DNA from: Schlegelella aquatica
GTDB lineage: Bacteria; Pseudomonadota; Gammaproteobacteria; Burkholderiales; Burkholderiaceae_C
NCBI RefSeq assembly: GCF_026013905.1
Contig: NZ_CP110257.1
Span: forward strand, 2,564,001 to 2,628,000
Length of the DNA: 64,000 nt
Direction: 5' to 3'
How positions within the stretch are numbered: the first letter of the stretch is position 1; every line of letters begins with the position of its first letter. Of this stretch, positions 57,913 through 64,000 are shown one piece after another. The translations under genes and the position numbers were made by a program. The notes beneath the pieces are model-generated. The model was not told the DNA's origin. It made no database searches and saw only the letters and a program-made list of their open reading frames with translations.

Positions 57913-59598
57913 ATGGGCACCGGAGAGCAGGTCGAGCAGAGGAAGGGCGCGTCCTCGCGCTTCACGATCTGGGCCACCACCGAACAGGTGGTGCTCGTGG
58001 CGAGCATGTTCTGGGTGCTGGCGGCGAACCGGCGCTTCCTGCAAGCGGCGCTGCACGACCGGCCGCTGAACGATTGGCACACGTGGGGCTTCGGGCTGGC
58101 GCTGGTCGCGATGCTGGTGGCCCTGCATTTCGTGCTGCTCGCACTGCTTGCGAACCGCTGGACGCTGAAGCCGCTGCTGGGCGTGCTGACCGTGGCGACG
58201 GTCTTCGCCATCCACTACATGCAGCGCTACGGCATCTACCTCGACCCGTCGATGCTGCGCAACGTCTTGCGCACCGACGTGGCGGAAGCCGGCGAACTGC
58301 TCGGATGGACGCTGGTGCCTGACCTGGTGCTGTATGGCGCACTGCCGCTGCTGCTGCTGTCGCGGGTGCGGGTCGTGCGGCGCTCGTGGCGCACGGCACT
58401 CGGTGTGCGGGCCGCCTCGATGGCGGCTGCGCTGGCGGTGCTGGTGGGTTGCGGATTGCTCGTGTTCCAGCCGCTGGCCTCGCTCATGCGCACGCAGAAG
58501 GAGGTCCGCTACCTCATCACACCGGCCAACTACCTGTGGTCGCTCGCCGCGGTCACGGCCCAGGACGCACGCGGTGCCGCGGGCCCCAGGCAGGTGGTGG
58601 GGTCGGACGCAGCGCTCGGGCCGCTTGCGCGTCAGCGCACCCGCCCTCTGGTGGTGGTGCTCGTGGTGGGCGAGACGGCGCGTGCGGCCAACTGGGGCCT
58701 CAATGGCTACGCGCGGCAGACCACACCCGAGCTCGCGGCGCTCGACGTGGTGAACTTCCGGGAGGTGACCGCCTGCGGCACCTCCACCGAGGTGTCGCTG
58801 CCGTGCATGTTCGCTCCCGTGGGCCGGCGGGACTACGACGAATCGCGCATCCGCAACAGCGAGTCGATCCTGCACACCCTCGCGCGCGCCGGCGTGGACG
58901 TCCTGTGGCGCGACAACCAGTCCGGCTGCAAGGGGGTGTGCGACGGCCTGCCCAGCGAGACCGTCGCTGCGCTGCACCCTGCGGGCCTGTGCGAAGACGG
59001 CCGGTGCCTCGACGAAGGGCTGCTCGTCGGTCTGGACGAGCGGTTGCGACGCGCACACGGCACGCAACTGCTGGTGCTGCACCAGTTGGGCAACCACGGG
59101 CCGTCGTACTTCCGGCGCTACCCGCCGGCTTTCGCGCGCTTCCAGCCCGCGTGTGCGAGCGACGACCTGCGCCACTGCACCCCGCTGGAGATCGTCAACG
59201 CCTACGACAACGCCCTGCTGTACACGGACCATCTGCTGGCCAGCGTGATCGCGAAGCTACGGGCGGCCTCCTCCCGCACGGATTCGGTGCTGCTGTACGT
59301 CTCGGACCACGGCGAGTCGCTCGGAGAGAACAACCTGTTCCTGCACGGCATTCCGTTCGCCATCGCGCCGCGGGTACAGACCCGCGTGCCCATGGTGATG
59401 TGGCTGTCGGAGGGCGCCCGCGCCACGCTCGGCGTGGACGAGCAGTGCCTGCGGCAGCGGGCCTCGCAGCCGGCCAGCCATGACCACCTGGCACACACGC
59501 TGCTCGGCGTGCTCGACGTGCGCACCCGCGTGTACGAGCCGGCCTGGGACCTGCTGCACGGCTGCCGCCGCAGCAGCGTGGCGATGGCCGGGGGTTGA
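57913..59598 (+). CDS. eptA: phosphoethanolamine-lipid A transferase (EptA-like)
   Basis: Inner-membrane enzyme that adds phosphoethanolamine to lipid A, lowering binding of cationic peptides. About 561 residues: five N-terminal helices, then the periplasmic sulfatase-like domain. VVGETARAANWGLNGYARQ has a zinc-site Glu, TACGTSTEVSLPCMF the Thr nucleophile, and YVSDHGESLGENNLFLHG the remaining zinc ligands. The open frame reaches GTG 57748 with a good AGGAGG, but upstream codons often end in A/T and a PmrA-like box lies there, so ATG 57913 is preferred. The neighbouring two-component pair is the likely regulator. Confidence 0.9.
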   Translation: MGTGEQVEQRKGASSRFTIWATTEQVVLVASMFWVLAANRRFLQAALHDRPLNDWHTWGFGLALVAMLVALHFVLLALLANRWTLKPLLGVLTVATVFAIHYMQRYGIYLDPSMLRNVLRTDVAEAGELLGWTLVPDLVLYGALPLLLLSRVRVVRRSWRTALGVRAASMAAALAVLVGCGLLVFQPLASLMRTQKEVRYLITPANYLWSLAAVTAQDARGAAGPRQVVGSDAALGPLARQRTRPLVVVLVVGETARAANWGLNGYARQTTPELAALDVVNFREVTACGTSTEVSLPCMFAPVGRRDYDESRIRNSESILHTLARAGVDVLWRDNQSGCKGVCDGLPSETVAALHPAGLCEDGRCLDEGLLVGLDERLRRAHGTQLLVLHQLGNHGPSYFRRYPPAFARFQPACASDDLRHCTPLEIVNAYDNALLYTDHLLASVIAKLRAASSRTDSVLLYVSDHGESLGENNLFLHGIPFAIAPRVQTRVPMVMWLSEGARATLGVDEQCLRQRASQPASHDHLAHTLLGVLDVRTRVYEPAWDLLHGCRRSSVAMAGG

Positions 59599-59707
59599 AG
59601 CGCTCCTCGCGGAGCGCCCCGACCTGCGCCCGCCCGCGTCGGGCTGGCTTGATCTGCATCACTGCCGCCGCTATACCCAAGGCGATGATGGGTCCAGGAG
59701 GTGATCC

Positions 59708-60694
59708 ATGCGCGCGATGGTTCTGCACCAGCCGGGGCAGCCCCTGGTGGCCGAGGAGAGGCCCGACCCGACGCCCGGGCCAGGCGAGGTGCGCATCCGC
59801 GTGCTCGCTTGCGCCGTGTGCCGCACGGACCTGCATCTCGTCGACGGCGAACTGCCACCCGGGGGACTGCCCCGCATTCCGGGGCACGAGATCGTCGGCT
59901 GCATCGACATGCTCGGGCCCGGCGCCGAGGGCCTGCGGCTGGGGCAGCGGGTCGGCGTCGCGTGGCTGGGCCACAACTGCGGCATGTGCGAGAGCTGCTG
60001 CAGCGGCCGCGAGAACTTGTGCGACCAAGCGGGCTTCACCGGCTACACGCGCGACGGCGGCTACGCCACGCACATCGTGGCCGAGGCCCGTCATTGCTAC
60101 CCGCTCGATCATCTGGCCTGGCCGCCCGAGCGCATCGCGCCGCTGATGTGCGCCGGGCTGATCGGCTGGCGGGCCTACAAGTTCGCCGGTCCTGCGCGCC
60201 GGCTCGGGCTCTACGGCTTCGGGGCCGCGGCGCACCTCTTGATCCAGGTCGCTCGCGCGCAAGGCCGGGAGGTCTATGCCTTCACACGCCCCGGCGACGA
60301 GGCCTCGCAGGCGCATGCGCGCGAGCTGGGTGCCTGCTGGGCTGGCGGCTCCGACGAAGCGCCGCCGCAGCCGCTCGATGCCGCGATCCTGTTCGCGCCG
60401 GTCGGCTCGCTCGTGCCCACGGCGCTCGCCGCGGTGCGCAAGGGCGGGCGCGTCGTGTGCGGGGGCATCCACATGAGCGACATCCCCGGCTTCCCCTACC
60501 GGCTGCTGTGGGGCGAGCGGCAGCTGATGTCGGTGGCCAACCTCACGCGGCAGGACGGGCACGAATTCCTCGCGCTGATACGCCGCATCCCCGTGCAGGC
60601 CGACGTGCAGCTCTACCCGCTCGAAGACGCGAACCGCGCCCTCGACGATCTGCGGGCCGGCCGTGTGCGAGGGGCGGCGGTGCTCAAGCCGTAG
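59708..60694 (+). CDS. zinc-dependent alcohol dehydrogenase
   Basis: A 328-residue medium-chain dehydrogenase/reductase. The catalytic zinc site is in ACAVCRTDLHLVDGELP and PGHEIVG; the structural zinc cysteines are in NCGMCESCCSGRENLC. The cofactor site is degenerate: LGLYGFGAAAHLLIQVA in place of GxGxxG. It resembles the AdhA/alcohol dehydrogenase group that prefers NAD(P)H in soil bacteria. The ATG follows AGGAGGTGATCC. Stands alone between eptA and the SulP gene. Confidence 0.9.
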   Translation: MRAMVLHQPGQPLVAEERPDPTPGPGEVRIRVLACAVCRTDLHLVDGELPPGGLPRIPGHEIVGCIDMLGPGAEGLRLGQRVGVAWLGHNCGMCESCCSGRENLCDQAGFTGYTRDGGYATHIVAEARHCYPLDHLAWPPERIAPLMCAGLIGWRAYKFAGPARRLGLYGFGAAAHLLIQVARAQGREVYAFTRPGDEASQAHARELGACWAGGSDEAPPQPLDAAILFAPVGSLVPTALAAVRKGGRVVCGGIHMSDIPGFPYRLLWGERQLMSVANLTRQDGHEFLALIRRIPVQADVQLYPLEDANRALDDLRAGRVRGAAVLKP

Positions 60695-60793
60695 TGGCGG
60701 CATTCGGGGCGCCGGAGCACGGGGCGCGAGCCGCCGGGGGCTGGAGGCGAGTCGGCGCTGGGCCGGCCCTCGATGGCCCTCTATGATCGCGCC

Positions 60794-62770
60794 ATGGCTT
60801 CCCCGATGACCTCCGGCACTCGCCGCGCGTGGCGGCCGCAGTGGCTCGACGAGCTGAGCCGCGAGACGTGGCGGGCAGATGCTCTGGCCGGGCTGCTGGG
60901 TGCCGTGCTGGTGCTGCCGCAGGCGATCGCCTTCGCCACGCTCGCAGGGCTTGCGCCCCAATACGGCCTGTACACGGCCCTCGTCCCCTGTGTGATCGCC
61001 GCACTGTTCGGCTCCAGCCGGTACGTGATGTCCGGCCCGACCAACGCGTTGTCGCTGGCGCTCTTCGCGATGCTGTCCCCGCTGGCCGCTCCCGGGTCGC
61101 CGGCCTACATCGAGCTCGCTCTCACGGTCACCGTGCTGGTCGGCTTGCTGCAACTGGCGATCGGACTGCTGCGGCTCGGCAGCCTCGCGCATTTCATCTC
61201 ACCGGCCGCGCTGCTCGGCTTCACCGGCGGGGCGGCCGCGCTGATCGCCCTGCACGCCCTGGAGGACGTGCTGGGCGTCGCCGCGCCGGGCACCGAGCGC
61301 GGCAGCAGCGCGGTGCTCCGGCACCTGGCCGCCGGGCTCGGCCTTCTTCCGCACCAGCCCGCGTCCTGGCAGGAAGGTAGCGTCGTGGTGGGCCTCTTCA
61401 CCCTCGGTGTGGCGCTCGCGGCGCGCCGTTGGAAGCGGCGTTGGCCGCACGCGCTGATCGGGCTCGCCGCGGGCACGCTGCTCGCGGCGGCACTCAACCG
61501 GCTCGGCGGCCCGTGGCACACCGCGGTAGTCGGCGCGATTCCCTCCGCTTGGCCGGCGTTCCATGTCCCCCAGGTCGACTGGACTCGTCTGCCCGAGCTG
61601 CTCGGCCTCGCCTTCGCGTTGACCATCGTCGCGCTGGGTCAGTCGATCTCCATCGCCAAGGTCCTGGCTTCGCGTGCGGGCGACCGGCTGGACGCCAACC
61701 GCGAGTTCGTGGGTCAGGGCCTGTCCAACGCGGTCGGCGGCTTCTTCTCGTCGTACGTGTCGTGCGGCTCGCTCAATCGCTCGCTGCCCAACTACGAGGC
61801 CGGGGCCCGAACGCCGATGGCGAGCGTGCTGTCCGCGGTGTGGCTCTTGGCCCTGGTGATGCTGAGCGCGCAGTGGCTGGCCGCGATCCCGATGGCGGCC
61901 GTGGCGGGGCTGCTGCTCTTGGTAGCCTGGAACCTGCTGGACCTGCCCCGCTGGCGCCAGACGTGGAAGCTCGACCGCGTGGAGTTCGCAATCGCGCTGG
62001 CGACCCTCGTGGCCACGGTGACGCTGCGCCTGGAGGTGGCGATCCTGGCGGGCACCATCCTCTCGCTGCTCGCCTACTTGCACCGCACCTCGCACCCGGC
62101 GATGCGCACGATGGGCTTCGACACGATGGACGAGGAGCGTCACTTCGTGGTCGTGGACGCAGCCCCCCGGGCCCTGCCCGAATGCCCGCAGCTCAAGCTG
62201 CTGCGCATGGAAGGCGCCGTGTACTTCGGCGCCGCGCAGCATGTGGCCGACCGGCTCGATGCGCTGCGAGCCGCCCCTCACGCGCCCAAGCACCTGCTGG
62301 TGATGGCCAAGAGCATGAACTTCATCGATCTGGCCGGCGCGCAGGTCTGGGAGGACGAGTTGCGGCTGCGGCGTGCGATGGGCGGCGACTTGTACTTCCA
62401 TCGCCCGCGCCCGCCCGTGCTGGAGTTCTGGGAGCGCAGCGGCTTTCTGGACCGGCTGGGCCGCGATCATGTCTTTCCCGACAAGCGCCGCGCCCTCGCC
62501 ACCATCTTCGGCCGGCTCGACCCGCGCATCTGCGCGGCCTGCCGGGCCCGTGTGTTCTGGGAGTGCCGCACCGCGCCGCTCGATTTGTCGCCCGATGAGC
62601 AAGGGCTCGGCGCAACCGCCGCAGCTGCCGCGCCGCCAGCCGCGCAGGCGGGCACGGCACTTGACTTTGACACGATGGGAGGCACCACAGTAGCGCTGAA
62701 GCCCGTCGGCGAGGCCGACGGTCCCTCACCCCAGCGGACCCAAGGAGTAGCGAATGAACCAGGTGTTTGA
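60794..62770 (+). CDS. SulP-family anion transporter with STAS domain
   Basis: A 658-residue transporter with about twelve to fourteen helices. GLLGAVLVLPQAIAFATLAG and the APQYGLYTALVPC, SSRYVMSGPTNALSLALFA blocks are the SulP signature, and LGQSISIAKVLASR is typical. The C-terminal STAS domain runs from about residue 430. A tail with RICAACRARVFWEC holds three cysteines. SulP proteins move sulfate, bicarbonate or other anions. TATGAT at 60782-60787 looks like a -10 box over the first ATG (60773), so ATG 60794 is chosen. Its end overlaps the next gene by 17 bases. Confidence 0.88.
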   Translation: MASPMTSGTRRAWRPQWLDELSRETWRADALAGLLGAVLVLPQAIAFATLAGLAPQYGLYTALVPCVIAALFGSSRYVMSGPTNALSLALFAMLSPLAAPGSPAYIELALTVTVLVGLLQLAIGLLRLGSLAHFISPAALLGFTGGAAALIALHALEDVLGVAAPGTERGSSAVLRHLAAGLGLLPHQPASWQEGSVVVGLFTLGVALAARRWKRRWPHALIGLAAGTLLAAALNRLGGPWHTAVVGAIPSAWPAFHVPQVDWTRLPELLGLAFALTIVALGQSISIAKVLASRAGDRLDANREFVGQGLSNAVGGFFSSYVSCGSLNRSLPNYEAGARTPMASVLSAVWLLALVMLSAQWLAAIPMAAVAGLLLLVAWNLLDLPRWRQTWKLDRVEFAIALATLVATVTLRLEVAILAGTILSLLAYLHRTSHPAMRTMGFDTMDEERHFVVVDAAPRALPECPQLKLLRMEGAVYFGAAQHVADRLDALRAAPHAPKHLLVMAKSMNFIDLAGAQVWEDELRLRRAMGGDLYFHRPRPPVLEFWERSGFLDRLGRDHVFPDKRRALATIFGRLDPRICAACRARVFWECRTAPLDLSPDEQGLGATAAAAAPPAAQAGTALDFDTMGGTTVALKPVGEADGPSPQRTQGVANEPGV

Positions 62771-62963
62771 AGTGCAAGGCATGAGCTGCGGTCACTGCGT
62801 GCGCGCCGTGACGCAGGCGGTACAGAAGCTCGATGGCCAGGCGCGCGTGGAGGTGGACCTCGCCCGCGGCCGGGTGACGGTGGACACCGGCGCGGCCCGC
62901 GAAGCGGTGGTGCAGGCGATCGAGTCGGAGGGCTACCGGGTACGGCCCGCCAGCCCCCAGTGA
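62754..62963 (+). CDS. CopZ-like heavy-metal-associated protein
   Basis: A 69-residue HMA-domain protein with the metal site QGMSCGHCVRAV (CxxC at about residues 12-15) and the ferredoxin-like end AIESEGYRV. It probably carries Cu(I). The ribosome binding site CAAGGAG and the ATG lie inside the last codons of the SulP gene in another frame, so the two are translationally linked. No copper ATPase is adjacent. Confidence 0.9.
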   Translation: MNQVFEVQGMSCGHCVRAVTQAVQKLDGQARVEVDLARGRVTVDTGAAREAVVQAIESEGYRVRPASPQ

Positions 62964-62964
62964 G

Positions 62965-64000
62965 TCAGGCCGAGCCGGCGCGGTTGCGGCAGGCGATCCA
63001 GCGCTCGAAGTCCTCGGCCGGCATCGGCCGGGCAATCGCGTAGCCTTGCAGCAGGTCACAGCCGAGCTCCCGCAACGCACTGCCGATCGCCTCGGTCTCC
63101 ACTCCCTCGGCCACGGTCGTGACGCCGAAGGCGTGGGCCAAGGCCACGACGGCGCGCACGATGTGCCGGTCGCCGTCGTCATCGAGCATGCGCCGCACGA
63201 AGCTGCGATCGATCTTGAGCGTGCGCACCGGCAGGCGCCGCAGGTACAGCAGCGAGGAATACCCCGTCCCGAAATCGTCGAGCGCGAAGCCGATGCCCAG
63301 CCGCACACAGGCCTGCATCACATCCGCCGAGGTGGCCAGATCGGCCAGGGCCTCGCTCTCCAGCACTTCGAGCTCCAGCCGCGAGGCGCACTGCACCCCC
63401 GCCTCGGCGAGCGCCTGCGAGAGCACCGCGGGAAAGCCGGTGCGCCCCAGCGTGGCCGCGCTCACGTTCACGCACACCGTGAGGTCCACCCCGGCCGACT
63501 CCCAGGCCGCCAGCTGGCGGGCCGCGGTGCGCAGCACCCACAGGTCGAGGTCCACCTGCAGCGGCGTGCCCTCCACCGCTGGCAGGAACTGGCCGGGCAA
63601 CAGTACCCCGTGCTCGGGGTGATGCCAACGCAGCAGCACCTCGGCGCCATCCAGCCGGCCGTCGGCCGCGCGCACTTTGGGCTGGAAGTACAGCCGCAAC
63701 TGGCCACCCACGAGCGCCGCTTGCAGGGCCGCCGTCTGGTCGTCGTGCACGACGAGCTCGTCGGCGTCGGCCGCATAGGCGGTGCGGCTGCCACCGCGCT
63801 GCCTGGCCCGATGCATCGCCTCGTTGGCGAGCACGAAGAGATGGTCGGGACTGCTGGTGTCGTCGGGGTAGAGGGACACGCCGATGCTGACCGACAAAGC
63901 CAGGGGTTCGGGCAGCGGATAGGGCGGCGCGAGCGTGGACACCACCCGGCGCAGGACCGTATCCACGTCGGCGCGACCCTTCACCTCGCCCAGCAGCAAC
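62965..64000 (-). CDS. GGDEF-EAL domain protein, 5'-truncated by window edge
   Basis: The visible 344 residues hold the last third of a GGDEF domain (SVSIGVSLYPDDTS, AMHRARQRGG) and a full EAL phosphodiesterase domain. Catalytic residues for cyclic-di-GMP hydrolysis look intact: Glu in GAEVLLRWHHPEHG (EVL form), Asn in VCVNVSA, Glu in RLELEVLESEA, DDFGTGYSSL, Lys in TLKIDRSF, Glu in VAEGVET, and Gln in LLQGYAIARPMP. The GGDEF active site itself lies beyond the window. Convergent with the CopZ-like gene. Confidence 0.92.
   Translation of the reverse strand, partial: LLLGEVKGRADVDTVLRRVVSTLAPPYPLPEPLALSVSIGVSLYPDDTSSPDHLFVLANEAMHRARQRGGSRTAYAADADELVVHDDQTAALQAALVGGQLRLYFQPKVRAADGRLDGAEVLLRWHHPEHGVLLPGQFLPAVEGTPLQVDLDLWVLRTAARQLAAWESAGVDLTVCVNVSAATLGRTGFPAVLSQALAEAGVQCASRLELEVLESEALADLATSADVMQACVRLGIGFALDDFGTGYSSLLYLRRLPVRTLKIDRSFVRRMLDDDGDRHIVRAVVALAHAFGVTTVAEGVETEAIGSALRELGCDLLQGYAIARPMPAEDFERWIACRNRAGSA

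Overview
The window is about 64 kb of high-GC DNA with very strong G/C preference at third codon positions, dense gene packing and many 1-4 bp start/stop overlaps (ATGA, TGATG, GTGA). Gene order and families point to a betaproteobacterium of the order Burkholderiales (Rubrivivax/Leptothrix/Caldimonas-like): an SAH riboswitch ahead of ahcY, the pgk-pyk-fba run, purE-purK-Sua5, dacC-dat-ybeD-lipB-lipA, EIIA(Man)-HPr, and an ornithine-lipid acyltransferase. This placement is inferred from gene content. I saw no rRNA, tRNA, CRISPR array, insertion sequence, prophage or integron. It reads as ordinary chromosomal backbone with a few local rearrangements.

Layout. 1-6930: activated-methyl cycle genes metK (5' cut by the window edge), then ahcY-tlyA-metF under a promoter and SAH riboswitch, with a HAD phosphatase and prfC between them on the other strand. 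6967-9701: a scar where a sigma-54 activator and a sulfide:quinone oxidoreductase, apparently once divergent, have both lost their 5' parts and are fused head to head; a small membrane protein and a TDT-family transporter follow. 9820-10886: azlCD amino-acid exporter. 11001-14952: lower glycolysis/Calvin genes pgk, pyk, fba. 15057-19743: purine synthesis (purC, purEK), a thioredoxin-TPR protein and Sua5. 19779-24644: a GDSL-like lipoprotein without its catalytic residues, SemiSWEET and PBP4, then tsaB-rimI-udg4. 24694-29589: CorA-hemB, a candidate three-hairpin small RNA, a HemJ-like protein, VanZ, a 2Fe-2S protein and a hydrolase. 29620-34804: the PBP5-DAAT-YbeD-LipB-LipA cluster.

34890-45262: two-component and membrane genes. 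These are a hybrid kinase and a LuxR-type regulator overlapping tail to tail, a repeat-containing lipoprotein, PerM and EamA transporters, two thioredoxin-like proteins, a degenerate kinase-like protein, an esterase-like hydrolase and EIIA(Man)-HPr with no ptsI beside it. 45282-59598: envelope and sensing. These are a 1394-residue multi-PAS hybrid kinase, OlsB, an OmpW-type porin with an FNR-like box, OpgD, an MHS-family transporter with an unusual periplasmic insertion plus a 48-residue partner, an OmpR-type two-component pair and EptA. 59708-64000: alcohol dehydrogenase, SulP transporter, a copper-chaperone-like protein and a GGDEF-EAL protein cut by the right edge.

Most interesting items: the double-truncation scar at about 7860; the structured candidate sRNA at 26925-27036 with a CCTCCC loop; and matching 11-bp direct repeats (TCAG cores), each ending 10 bp before a -10-like hexamer, upstream of both the MHS transporter and eptA. 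These flank an OmpR-family regulator gene that could control both.
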